Source of the DNA: Marinomonas fungiae
GTDB taxonomy: Bacteria; Pseudomonadota; Gammaproteobacteria; Pseudomonadales; Marinomonadaceae
Reading direction: 5' to 3'
NCBI RefSeq assembly: GCF_001418205.1
Contig: NZ_LIQF01000001.1
Coordinates: 152,853 to 216,852 of the forward strand
DNA: 64,000 nt
Shown: in pieces, positions 1-7,971 of the stretch
Numbering within the stretch: position 1 is the first letter of the stretch
How the letters are laid out: every line of letters starts with the position of its first letter
Translations under genes and position numbers: made by a program
The notes under the pieces: generated by a model
Told to the model about the DNA's origin: nothing
The model's database searches: none
Seen by the model: the letters and a program-made list of their open reading frames with translations, nothing else

Positions 1-2
1 AC

Positions 3-719
3 TTGTCAGCCTACTATGATCTCATGTGTGCTGATATCAATTATCAAGCACAAAGTGAATGCGTCATGCGCTTAGACCAGATCTTTGGTAACGCAGGACA
101 CCAGCATCTCGATATGGCGTGTGGTACAGGCCCACACATTCGCTATTTTCTAGACTCTGGATATCAAAGCCAAGGGTTGGATCTAAACCAGCCGATGCTC
201 GACAAAGCACAAATTCGCTGTCCCGAGGCCACTTTTAGTTTACAGAACATGTGCTCCTTTAGCGTTGAGCAGCCAGTGGATTTGATCACCTGCTTCTTAT
301 ATTCAATCCACTACAGCGGCGACATCGCCCCTCTAGAAGCCTGTTTTGAAGCGGTATCTGGCGCCCTTACTGAGGGCGGTGTTTTTTGCTTTAACTCTGT
401 CGACAAGCGTTTTATTGATAATCAGTCATCTGTAGCACATTCCGCTGAACAAGATGGCAGCTTATTTGATTTTCGCTCCGGTTGGTTTTATGAAGGCCAA
501 GGTTCAAAACAACTGTTACGTCTGGTCATCCAAAAAACCTCTGGCGATCAAGTGGAAGTCTGGCAAGACAGCCATCCGATGGTAGCGGTAGCGTTCCCAG
601 AGCTGACCTTGCTATTAGAAAAACATTTTGACGTGTTTGTATTTGAACACGACTACGACAAGCTTTTGCCATGGGAAGGCCAAACTGGTAACGCCATTTT
701 TGTCTGTGTGAAGCGCTAA
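3..719 (+). CDS. Class I SAM-dependent methyltransferase (5' end probably cut by window edge)
   Basis: Small Rossmann-fold methyltransferase. Motif I is visible as DMACGTG near residue 38, followed by an acidic residue ending the second strand (GLDLNQPML). The substrate cannot be told from sequence. The frame is open to the window edge. The only start inside is a TTG at position 3 without a visible ribosome site, and relatives usually carry a few more residues before the YYDL segment, so the true start is probably just outside. The gene ends 20 bp before the convergent PLP-enzyme gene. Family assignment is solid; the precise role is unknown. Confidence 0.8.
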   Translation: MSAYYDLMCADINYQAQSECVMRLDQIFGNAGHQHLDMACGTGPHIRYFLDSGYQSQGLDLNQPMLDKAQIRCPEATFSLQNMCSFSVEQPVDLITCFLYSIHYSGDIAPLEACFEAVSGALTEGGVFCFNSVDKRFIDNQSSVAHSAEQDGSLFDFRSGWFYEGQGSKQLLRLVIQKTSGDQVEVWQDSHPMVAVAFPELTLLLEKHFDVFVFEHDYDKLLPWEGQTGNAIFVCVKR

Positions 720-739
720 CGCACCAACGTTCACCTTAC

Positions 740-1780
740 TTACAGGTTGTAAGCATTTAGTTCTTGTAAGTAAGGAGTGATGTCGCCAATCTCACGTGCG
801 ACCCAATCTGGATTATAGTAAGTGTCCTGATAACGGTCGCCACTGTCACACATCAAGGTCACAATCGAACCTGATTGATTACGTTGTTGCATGGTGTTCG
901 CGACTTGTAACACCCCCCAAAAATTTGCCCCTGTTGACGGTCCGGCCCTACGCCCAACCAAAGCACTGATCCAATACATGGTAGCCACACTAGCCGCATC
1001 GGGTACTTTTAACATGGCATCAATCACATCAGGTTGAAACGAAGCTTCTACCTTGGGACGTCCAATACCTTCGATACGACTGCCTCGTGGCGAGGTAACC
1101 GTGGCGTCCCGTTTTTTGTACCCCTCATAAAATGCAGAGAACTCTGGGTCAACAACCACCAGTTGCGTATCTAGGCCTTTGTAACGGATAAATCGGCCAA
1201 TGGTTGCAGAGGTGCCACCCGTTCCCGCACTCATTACCACCGTATGAGGGATGGGATGCGGTTCCAATGCCAGCTGTCCAAACATACTTTCTGCAATGTT
1301 ATTGCTGCCACGCCAATCGGTGGCCCGTTCAGCGTAAAGAAATTGATCCATAAAATAGCCTTGTGTCTGCGCCGCCAAACGCAACGCTGCGTCATGCATT
1401 TGCGTAGCGCACGTAACAAAGTGGCACTGCCCACCGTATTGCTCAATTTGGCGGATTTTACTTTGTGCTGTGGTGCTTGGCATCACGGCGATGAACGTCA
1501 GACCGAGCATACGCGCAAAGTAGGCTTCAGACACCGCCGTACTGCCTGATGACGCTTCAATAATGGTGGTGTCCTGTTTGATTTTGCCATTGCACAACGC
1601 ATACAGAAATAAAGAGCGAGCCAAACGGTGTTTTAAACTGCCTGTTGGGTGGGTGCTCTCATCTTTTAGGTAGATGTCAATGTTTGCAAAACAGTGCCCT
1701 TCAAGCTTTATCAAGTGTGTGTCTGCTGATCGCTGGTAATCCGCATTAATCTTGGCTATGGCCTCGCTCACCCAATTCAT
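740..1780 (-). CDS. PLP-dependent cysteine synthase / L-cysteine desulfhydrase-like protein
   Basis: Fold-type II PLP enzyme of 346 residues. Lys50 in TGSLKHR is the expected Schiff-base lysine. SSGST at about residues 78-82 is the substrate-carboxylate loop, and the glycine-rich SAGTGGTSA at about 184-192 should hold the cofactor phosphate. The GPSTGANFWG segment near residue 280 is typical of the Cds1-type branch, whose known members degrade cysteine to pyruvate, ammonia and sulfide, although many are annotated as cysteine synthase. The remnant of an Lrp/AsnC-type gene lies divergently upstream; such regulators often sit beside sulfur amino-acid PLP enzymes. Cysteine breakdown is the likelier role but is inferred. 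Confidence 0.82.
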   Translation of the reverse strand: MNWVSEAIAKINADYQRSADTHLIKLEGHCFANIDIYLKDESTHPTGSLKHRLARSLFLYALCNGKIKQDTTIIEASSGSTAVSEAYFARMLGLTFIAVMPSTTAQSKIRQIEQYGGQCHFVTCATQMHDAALRLAAQTQGYFMDQFLYAERATDWRGSNNIAESMFGQLALEPHPIPHTVVMSAGTGGTSATIGRFIRYKGLDTQLVVVDPEFSAFYEGYKKRDATVTSPRGSRIEGIGRPKVEASFQPDVIDAMLKVPDAASVATMYWISALVGRRAGPSTGANFWGVLQVANTMQQRNQSGSIVTLMCDSGDRYQDTYYNPDWVAREIGDITPYLQELNAYNL

Positions 1781-1918
1781 GGTTTTCCTCTTTGTCTTTC
1801 AAGCTGATGCTCTTACTGTAGGCGTTTGCAAAGGAAAAGCTTAGCTATTTCCTTTCTATCAGAGCTATGCTTTGGAAAAATTTTCTTTACTGAATATATA
1901 TTTTGTAAATTTTTACCA

Positions 1919-2029
1919 ATGGATAGTACTGATTTAAAAATTCTTGATATTTTACAACGCGACTGCCCCCTATTTATTCAAGAAATTAAGTACACAACAC
2001 CTCTACCGATTCATGTTGGGACTTTATGA
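1919..2029 (+). pseudogene. Remnant of an Lrp/AsnC-family regulator (N-terminal 16 residues recognisable)
   Basis: A 36-codon frame opens with MDSTDLKILDILQRDC, which matches the typical first helix of Lrp/AsnC regulators. It then departs from the family and stops. No downstream helix-turn-helix or ligand-binding (RAM) domain follows in any frame before the DUF3010 gene. It is divergent from the PLP enzyme, the usual position for such a regulator. Most simply it is the stump left by an internal deletion. A chance resemblance in an AT-rich intergenic stretch cannot be ruled out. Confidence 0.4.
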
Positions 2030-2082
2030 TTACGGACGATGTGCGATAATGCCCACCATACATTCAGTTAGGACTCTTTTTT

Positions 2083-2505
2083 ATGATCACATGTGGTATC
2101 GAAATCAAAGGCAGCGAAGTTATCTTATGCCTACTTTCCAAAGATGACGGTTTCTTCCAGTTACCAGATTGCCGCCAAGTTCGCCACGCTTTGATACACC
2201 CAAATGAAGCTGAAGCCATGCGTAAGTTTCAATTTACCATGAAGAAGCTGTTTGAAGACTACAAAGTCAAAAATGTTGTGATTCGTGAGCGCCCAACGAA
2301 AGGCAAATTTGCCGGTGGTGCGGTGGGTTTCAAAATGGAAGCGGCGATTCAGTTAATCGATGGCGTGAACGTAGAGCTGATCAACAATGCAACCATGAAA
2401 GAAATCATCAAAGAGAACCCTCTACCGATTGATTTCTCGGCAACAGGTCTTAAGGCCTTTCAAGAAGGCGCCTTTACGGTGGCCTATGCAGCACTAAGCC
2501 GATAA
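2083..2505 (+). CDS. DUF3010 family protein
   Basis: Protein of 140 residues, soluble, with no signal peptide. It matches the DUF3010 family of short gammaproteobacterial proteins from end to end: an N-terminal GIEIKGSEVILCLL strand pair, a central VVIRERPTKGKFAGGAVGFKMEAAIQL block and a C-terminal FQEGAFTVAYAAL helix. The fold of the opening strands recalls an RNase H-like ATPase lobe, but that is only an impression and no function is established. It is preceded by a purine-rich AGGA and followed by a strong terminator, so it is probably monocistronic. Confidence 0.8.
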   Translation: MITCGIEIKGSEVILCLLSKDDGFFQLPDCRQVRHALIHPNEAEAMRKFQFTMKKLFEDYKVKNVVIRERPTKGKFAGGAVGFKMEAAIQLIDGVNVELINNATMKEIIKENPLPIDFSATGLKAFQEGAFTVAYAALSR

Positions 2506-2523
2506 CCCGATTCTATACAGAGT

Positions 2524-2560
2524 AAAAGCCCCGTTAAAGAAACACCTTAACGGGGCTTTT
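2524..2560 (+). terminator. Rho-independent terminator after the DUF3010 gene (bidirectional)
   Basis: The 14-bp stem AAAAGCCCCGTTAA / TTAACGGGGCTTTT encloses a 9-nt loop. The A-run and T-run are symmetric, so it can also end leftward transcription from the convergent MFS gene. Confidence 0.9.
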
Positions 2561-2612
2561 AATTGCGTTCTGTCTGGCTAAGAACGCTGACTTTCTGGCA
2601 CATCACTGAGCA

Positions 2613-3833
2613 TTAATGTGCTCCCACCAATGGCTCACCATTAGCCGGAGTTCTACCGCTCAAATAAATGTAACCAGCTAGCACCAATAGCACACCACTT
2701 ACTGCTGTGATGAGCCAATAAACATTGCTCAAACTACCTGTCGCGTCATTGATAAAACCAGCCATTAGGTTACCCAACGCACCACCTAAGCCAAAGGTCA
2801 CCATACCCAGACCATTAATCTGCATAGTGGCTTTTGAGCTGTACTGCTTGCTCACCCAGCCGGCAATGATCCCCCAAATTGGGAAATACATAAGACCGTA
2901 ACCAATCCCTGCCAGTAGAACGAATTTTGCAGGATCGTAGGTAAATGCCGTCAGGCCCATTGCAAAGGCGGCAAAAATAGCGACTAGAGCCAAACCATGA
3001 CCTTTTTGATCCGCTAATTTCCCTACCATAAAGCCTGCTACCATACCCGTTATACCAATCACACTCCAAGTGTAGCCGCCCAACGAAGCCGGCAGCTCAA
3101 GCTGCGCTAAGAAGACGTTTAACCAAGTTGAGAACGTCATGGTTGATAAACCGACGAGAAACAGAACCAAGCACGATAGAAATGCAGTACGCTCCGTGAC
3201 TACGGTCTTAAATAATTGACCTGAGCTCATTGCTGAGCTTGGTATCAACAGCTCCACATTAATGTTTGCGTTGTTGTCTGAGCTTCGTTTCAAGCTTTTT
3301 AGCAAATGCAGCGTCGCCAATAAAACTACCAAGCCAAAAACCGCGGCAGCTATCCAACCGCTGCGCCAACCAAACACGGGCACAACCAGCAGAATAACAA
3401 GACCATTAAAGCTGTAACCCCATGCCGTACCGCTGGCGGCAATGGATAAATTCGTCGAAGTACGATCCGCACGACCATAGCAGGTCGTCATCTCCACAAT
3501 ACCGCCCCAGCAAAATGCCGCACTGAAAGCCATTACCGTTAATACCAATGTGATCATAAGCGGATCATTTAGCCACGCCATGGTGAACAGTAAAGTGCTC
3601 GTTAATAGGCCTGACCCCAATAACAACTTACCTGAATCCAACCGATGACCGATCACCCCCAGCAACATGGCACCCGCCAAATAAGCCAGCTGCGTCAAAG
3701 CACCAATAGTCGCCAAATGCCAGCTGGTGATATCAACCGACTGCTGCATTAGGGGCACTAATGCAGCAAACAAGAACAAGCCAAAGCCATGGCTTATGAC
3801 TTGGTTAAAGCCAAAGGTGAATGCCATTCGCAT
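2613..3833 (-). CDS. MFS transporter, YbfB/YjiJ type (copy 1 of a tandem pair)
   Basis: About 406 residues with around 12 hydrophobic segments. It belongs to the YbfB/YjiJ branch of the major facilitator superfamily, which has no well-defined substrate; an organic acid or small metabolite is a guess. The ATG at 3833 is chosen because AGGAG lies 8 bp upstream; the longer frame from a GTG at 3857 would place that ribosome site inside the gene. It is closely related to the next gene along its whole length (for example GFGL-LFAALVPLMQ near the N-terminus and YDPAKFVL/YDPSRFVL with GYGLMYF near residue 310), so the two arose by tandem duplication. Confidence 0.85.
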   Translation of the reverse strand: MRMAFTFGFNQVISHGFGLFLFAALVPLMQQSVDITSWHLATIGALTQLAYLAGAMLLGVIGHRLDSGKLLLGSGLLTSTLLFTMAWLNDPLMITLVLTVMAFSAAFCWGGIVEMTTCYGRADRTSTNLSIAASGTAWGYSFNGLVILLVVPVFGWRSGWIAAAVFGLVVLLATLHLLKSLKRSSDNNANINVELLIPSSAMSSGQLFKTVVTERTAFLSCLVLFLVGLSTMTFSTWLNVFLAQLELPASLGGYTWSVIGITGMVAGFMVGKLADQKGHGLALVAIFAAFAMGLTAFTYDPAKFVLLAGIGYGLMYFPIWGIIAGWVSKQYSSKATMQINGLGMVTFGLGGALGNLMAGFINDATGSLSNVYWLITAVSGVLLVLAGYIYLSGRTPANGEPLVGAH

Positions 3834-3929
3834 GTAATGTACTCCTATTCGCAACACTTATTTTATTAGAGCTGGAGATGACTAACTATGTAGCCGATGG
3901 ACGCATATTAATCCGCTTTCAGAGTTCCA

Positions 3930-3970
3930 CAAATCGAAAAGAATTGATTTCTTCGTTCAGCTTTATTGAA
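3930..3970. promoter_or_regulatory. Duplicated regulatory segment upstream of MFS copy 1
   Basis: These 41 bases align without gaps to 5285-5325 upstream of MFS copy 2. Shared blocks are AAATCGA, TCTTCGTTC and TTGAA. Distance to the respective MFS start codon is similar (about 97 and 86 bp). It is probably a binding site for the neighbouring LysR regulator, copied together with the transporter. Confidence 0.45.
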
Positions 3971-3996
3971 TTCTGATATTCAACCACCCGACCTTT

Positions 3997-5199
3997 TTAA
4001 AAAGCGCCCACGAACGGTTCATCTGGTGTCCGTTCCGTCATGTAAATATACGTTGCTAACGCTGCCAGCAAGACACTGATCACCGCAATCAAGCCGTACA
4101 TGGTTGACAGACTTCCGGTAAACTCCAGAATCGCTCCTGCCAATAAATTCCCTAACGCTCCCCCCGTTCCAAACACCACCATGCCGATACCGTTGATTTG
4201 CATGGTCACTTTGGAGCTGTACTGCTTATTTAGCCAACCAGAGATCACTCCCCAAATAGCGAAATACATCAAGCCGTAGCCAAAGCCAGCGACCAAGACA
4301 AAGCGACTCGGATCGTAGGTAAACGCCGTAATGCACAAGGCAAAGCCTAGGAACATGACCAATAGTGCAATACCATGCCCCTTGTAATCCGACAGCTTGC
4401 CCGCCAGTAGACCCGACACCATGCCCGACAAGCCGATCATACTCCAAGTATAGCCACCCAATGCGCTTGGCAAAGAAAGCTCGGCTAAATACAAGTTTAG
4501 CCACGTCGAAAACGGAATGGTGGCAAAGCCCACAGCAAAGAAAATCAAACAAGACAAGAACGCTGGGCGCTCTTTAAAAACGGTTCGCATAAGCTGTTTC
4601 ACCCCCATCGCCAAGACATCTCCAGGGATACGATCGGTTTTTTCCTCACTGGACTGCAATCGTTTCAGTAATACGATTATTGTCAGCAGTGCCAAGATGC
4701 CTAATACACCGCCCAACGCCCAAGCGCTGCGCCAGCCAAACAAGGGAATAAACATCAAGATAAGGGCGCCGTTAACGCCGTAGCCCCAAGCACTACCGCT
4801 AGCGATGAAAGATAAGTTCGTCGCTGTGCGACCAACCAATCCATAGCGGGTCACTAACTCCACAATGCAGCCCCAACAAATCGCGGCATTAACCGCCAGT
4901 ACAACCAGGGCACCTAAAATCACCGCTTGATCATTCTGTGAGGCCATAATGAACAACATGGCACTGGTCACAACCATGGAAATCATCAACACCTTGCCCG
5001 AATCAAAACGCTGCCCATATGTCCCTACCAACATAGCGCCTGACAAATACGCCACTTGAGTACAGGCTCCAACAATGGCTAAAAACCAAGCACTGATATC
5101 AATGCTGCTTTGCATCAAAGGCACAAGGGCTGCGAATAGATAAAGGCCAAAACCATTACTAACAATTTGACTAAAACCAAAGGTGATTGGCATACGCAT
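3997..5199 (-). CDS. MFS transporter, YbfB/YjiJ type (copy 2 of a tandem pair)
   Basis: About 400 residues, 12 predicted membrane segments, paralogue of the preceding transporter. The ATG at 5199 is preferred over an in-frame GTG at 5208 because AAGGAG sits 8 bp before it, the same spacing as in copy 1. Conserved family stretches include LSGAMLVGTYGQRFDSGK, GWRSAW and FATIPFSTWLNLYLAEL. It is divergent from the LysR gene with 135 bp between starts, the classical arrangement for a LysR-controlled transporter. The substrate is unknown; retention of both copies suggests dosage or diverged specificity. Confidence 0.85.
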   Translation of the reverse strand: MRMPITFGFSQIVSNGFGLYLFAALVPLMQSSIDISAWFLAIVGACTQVAYLSGAMLVGTYGQRFDSGKVLMISMVVTSAMLFIMASQNDQAVILGALVVLAVNAAICWGCIVELVTRYGLVGRTATNLSFIASGSAWGYGVNGALILMFIPLFGWRSAWALGGVLGILALLTIIVLLKRLQSSEEKTDRIPGDVLAMGVKQLMRTVFKERPAFLSCLIFFAVGFATIPFSTWLNLYLAELSLPSALGGYTWSMIGLSGMVSGLLAGKLSDYKGHGIALLVMFLGFALCITAFTYDPSRFVLVAGFGYGLMYFAIWGVISGWLNKQYSSKVTMQINGIGMVVFGTGGALGNLLAGAILEFTGSLSTMYGLIAVISVLLAALATYIYMTERTPDEPFVGAF

Positions 5200-5284
5200 A
5201 TTCAGCACTCCTTATCTTTCAGAGCGGTAGATGAAGATCCCTTGTGGGCGATTTCGCGTATATTAGGGGCTTGCCTTTATTCGG

Positions 5285-5325
5285 TAAATCGATAAATATT
5301 CAACTCTTCGTTCGACAATGTTGAA
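5285..5325. promoter_or_regulatory. Candidate LysR operator between the MFS and lysR genes
   Basis: The inverted repeat TTCAAC-N15-GTTGAA (5299-5325) lies 10 bp before the lysR start inside a 41-bp segment that is also present upstream of MFS copy 1. LysR regulators usually bind interrupted dyads in divergent promoters. Binding here is inferred. Confidence 0.45.
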
Positions 5326-5334
5326 AACAGAGCC

Positions 5335-6231
5335 ATGCGTGATTTACCGATAAATTTGCTACGTACTTTCATGGTGGTAGCGGACACCTTAAACCTCACC
5401 GAAGCCGCGAAACAACTGCATAAAGCCCCTTCTACAGTGAGCATGCAGCTGAACCGTTTGGAGGAGTTAGTTGCTAATCCGTTGATGGAGCGTGGTCAAC
5501 ATGGGGTACGCTTAACTGCGGTGGGGTTACTGTTAAAAAACCACGCTCAGCAGTTATTAAATCTGCACGATCAGATTGTGGGTTCATTCCAGAATATGGA
5601 CATTGGTGGTGTCGTACGTTTAGGGACTCATGATCAATATGCCAGTCGAGCGCTAGCGCCGATTCTGCAAGAATTTATCTTGAGTTACCCTGAAGCGGAG
5701 CTAGAGGCTTTTTGCGATTATCGCCCTGATCACTTAATCGACATGTTAGAACGGGGACGCTTGGACATTGCTTTGGTGGAACGCAAAGCCGGAACTGAGG
5801 GTGGGTTGCGCCTACGCCGTGATCGTTTGGTATGGATTCGAGGAAAAAATCATTTCGTCCATACTCAAGCGGTGCTGCCATTGGTCGTATTCGAAGAAGG
5901 CTGTATACACCGCCGCTATGCCTGTGAAGCACTCGACGCTGCTGGCATACCTTATCGCGTAGCATTCACTAGCCAAAGCCGTATGGGCGTACTGGCCGCT
6001 GTTCGAGCGGGAATCGGAGTCGCTATCATTCCTCATCATACCGTTGAAGATGATTTAGCCATTATCACCCATGAGCTTCCAACATTACCGGAAACCGATA
6101 TGACGTTAATGATCTCGCCCAAGGTAAACGAGGCAACTCGCCGTTTAGAAAACATCATTTTAGAAAGCCCAGTGTTTAACCCGATGGGTAATGGCGTAAC
6201 AACCCCTGAAGACGCCGTGATTGAGTATTAA
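5335..6231 (+). CDS. LysR-family transcriptional regulator
   Basis: 298 residues, normal LysR length. The N-terminal winged helix-turn-helix is at residues 4-64 (LRTFMVVADTLNLTEAAKQLHKAPSTVS opens it). The effector-binding domain runs from about residue 90 to 285, with the usual GVAIIPHHTVEDDL segment near 225-240. It is transcribed away from the adjacent MFS gene, which it probably controls, and perhaps also the duplicated MFS copy, which kept the candidate operator. The effector is unknown. Confidence 0.9.
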   Translation: MRDLPINLLRTFMVVADTLNLTEAAKQLHKAPSTVSMQLNRLEELVANPLMERGQHGVRLTAVGLLLKNHAQQLLNLHDQIVGSFQNMDIGGVVRLGTHDQYASRALAPILQEFILSYPEAELEAFCDYRPDHLIDMLERGRLDIALVERKAGTEGGLRLRRDRLVWIRGKNHFVHTQAVLPLVVFEEGCIHRRYACEALDAAGIPYRVAFTSQSRMGVLAAVRAGIGVAIIPHHTVEDDLAIITHELPTLPETDMTLMISPKVNEATRRLENIILESPVFNPMGNGVTTPEDAVIEY

Positions 6232-6241
6232 AAATTCACTC

Positions 6242-6280
6242 AAAAAAAAGCCCCAATAGTTAAATATTGGGGCCTCTGTT
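6242..6280 (-). terminator. Leftward rho-independent terminator, fits the small gene at 6346-6453
   Basis: Stem GCCCCAATA (6250-6258) / TATTGGGGC (6265-6273). On the minus strand the stem is followed by eight T residues, whereas on the plus strand only a weak CTCTGTTT follows. It therefore fits leftward transcription better than lysR, although it may serve both. Confidence 0.75.
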
Positions 6281-6345
6281 TATCCTGATGGGCTATTTTG
6301 GTCATATCAAAAATCGACTTATCTGACTCTTTCGCCAACCTTCAG

Positions 6346-6453
6346 TTAGTTTGCTGAGTGAAGATCATCAAACACACCTTGTAGCTCTTTGTTCTGTTCT
6401 TGAGCGGCTTGAAGTTTTTGTGAGGTTGTCATGGCTTTAATAATTTCGTTCAT
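6346..6453 (-). CDS. Probable small protein, 35 residues, unknown function
   Basis: An open frame of 35 codons beginning MNEIIKAMTTSQKLQAAQEQ and ending in DDLHSAN. It is preceded by a purine-rich GGAAAAGAGAG a few bases before the ATG and followed 70 bp downstream by a terminator whose T-run points the same way. The composition (Gln, Glu, Lys and Ala rich, no Cys, Trp or Tyr) suggests a single amphipathic helix. I do not recognise it. The combination of ribosome site, ATG and correctly oriented terminator makes a real short transcript plausible. Confidence 0.5.
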   Translation of the reverse strand: MNEIIKAMTTSQKLQAAQEQNKELQGVFDDLHSAN

Positions 6454-6616
6454 CACTCTCTTTTCCTTTCAAAATTTTTTGTACTTATTCATTATTCAGA
6501 GTTACAAAAGTTTCAAATCTATCTTTTACTTTCTTAAAACTCCCAAGGCTTCTGTCTCGCCCAGAGATTGGTAGACTGCGCTCTAATAATAATCACAAAC
6601 CTAGAGAGTATTCTTC

Positions 6617-7903
6617 ATGATCACTAACGAAGCTATCTCATCAAACGACCAACGCGAAGTAAAAATTGTTCTTCTCATTGCGGCGTTTGTAATCCTACTA
6701 GCAACCTTCTTTAACCAATTACCAGGCGGTATGATTGGCGCATTAGGCGCGATGGTCATCGTAGGTTTCATCCTTAACTACTTAGGCGACCGAACTCCGA
6801 TTATCAATCAATTTTTCGGTGGTGGTGCCATTGTTGTTATCTTCGGCTCTTCCTACTTATTCCACAGTGGTTTCCTATCCGGCGACATTGAGAAGCAAAT
6901 TACCACCTTTACCAAAAGCGGTGGCTTCCTTTCATTCTATGTAGCCAGCCTCGTAACGGGTTCTATTCTGGGCATGAGCACGGATACTCTCAAAAAAGCA
7001 GCCCTTAAATACATTCCCGTTATTTTAGGTGCAGTAGCTATCTCTTTCTTATTTGCTGGCGTAATCGGCTTGTTCTTCGGTAAGAACATGTTTGAATCCC
7101 TAATGCTGATTGCTCTACCGATTATGGGCGGTGGCATGGGTGCAGGCGCTGTACCATTGGTAGAGATCATGTCTGGTCGTACAGGTATGGATGCAGCATC
7201 ATTAATGTCACAAATGGTACCAGCCCTAGCAATTGGTAATGCTATCGCTATTGTTATTGCTGGGCTTTTGAACAAAGTAGGTCAAATGAAACCTACTTGG
7301 ACAGGTAATGGTGAGCTGATCCGAGGCAACGCTGAGGCCATTGAGGATAAGTCGACGTCAAATGATTCTCTAGATGTGAAAAAGCTCGGCATGGGAGCAT
7401 TGATTGCCATCAGTATGTTTTTCCTAGGTACGCTTCTTTCAACCGTCATTAGCATGCACACCTACGCATTGATGATTTTATCTATTGCACTCATTAAGGT
7501 TTCAGGTCTAATGCCTGAACGTTTAGAAAAAGCCGCACATGCTTGGTACACCTTTGTAGTCAGTAACCTAACCCCAGCACTTCTAGTGGGTATCGGTGTC
7601 GCCTACACAGATCTTAACCAGATCATTGATGCACTGACACCAATGTACTTCATCATGGTTTTCGCAACGGTATTGGGTGCTGCTGTGGGTGCAGGTATCG
7701 TCGGGCGTTTGATGGGCTTTTACCCAATCGAATCAGCCATTACCGGCGGTCTATGTATGGCCAATATGGGCGGTACCGGTGACGTTGCCGTACTGGCCGC
7801 GAGCAAACGTATGCAGCTAATGCCCTTTGCACAAATTTCCTCACGGATTGGCGGTGCCTTTATGTTGATTCTAGCGACCTTCGCGATTCAACTGCTTGCC
7901 TAG
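6617..7903 (+). CDS. 2-hydroxycarboxylate transporter family protein (citrate/malate type)
   Basis: 428 residues, strongly hydrophobic. It carries the family's two glycine-rich re-entrant loop regions: GGGMGAGAVPLVEIMSGRTG (about residues 171-190) and GGLCMANMGGTGDVAVLAA (about 379-397). Known members (CitS, CimH, MaeN) are Na+ or H+ symporters for citrate or malate in the inner membrane. The two genes immediately downstream encode a CitA/CitB-type sensor and regulator, which fits substrate-induced uptake of a di- or tricarboxylate. Which acid is carried cannot be read from the sequence. Confidence 0.9.
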   Translation: MITNEAISSNDQREVKIVLLIAAFVILLATFFNQLPGGMIGALGAMVIVGFILNYLGDRTPIINQFFGGGAIVVIFGSSYLFHSGFLSGDIEKQITTFTKSGGFLSFYVASLVTGSILGMSTDTLKKAALKYIPVILGAVAISFLFAGVIGLFFGKNMFESLMLIALPIMGGGMGAGAVPLVEIMSGRTGMDAASLMSQMVPALAIGNAIAIVIAGLLNKVGQMKPTWTGNGELIRGNAEAIEDKSTSNDSLDVKKLGMGALIAISMFFLGTLLSTVISMHTYALMILSIALIKVSGLMPERLEKAAHAWYTFVVSNLTPALLVGIGVAYTDLNQIIDALTPMYFIMVFATVLGAAVGAGIVGRLMGFYPIESAITGGLCMANMGGTGDVAVLAASKRMQLMPFAQISSRIGGAFMLILATFAIQLLA

Positions 7904-7918
7904 TTACCTTGGATATTC

Positions 7919-7939
7919 AGAGCCCTCTATGAGGGCTCT
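7919..7939 (+). terminator. Hairpin between transporter and sensor kinase genes
   Basis: Perfect 9-bp stem AGAGCCCTC / GAGGGCTCT with a 3-nt loop, followed by a pyrimidine-rich but not T-only tract. It probably reduces read-through from the abundant transporter message into the two-component genes. Confidence 0.55.
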
Positions 7940-7971
7940 CTTCCCTTCTCTATAATGCTAGGTATTCGCCC

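Noticed and set aside
1234..1549. Open frames on both strands inside the PLP-enzyme gene
   Set aside because: Shadows of a well-supported gene; no independent start signals or family matches.
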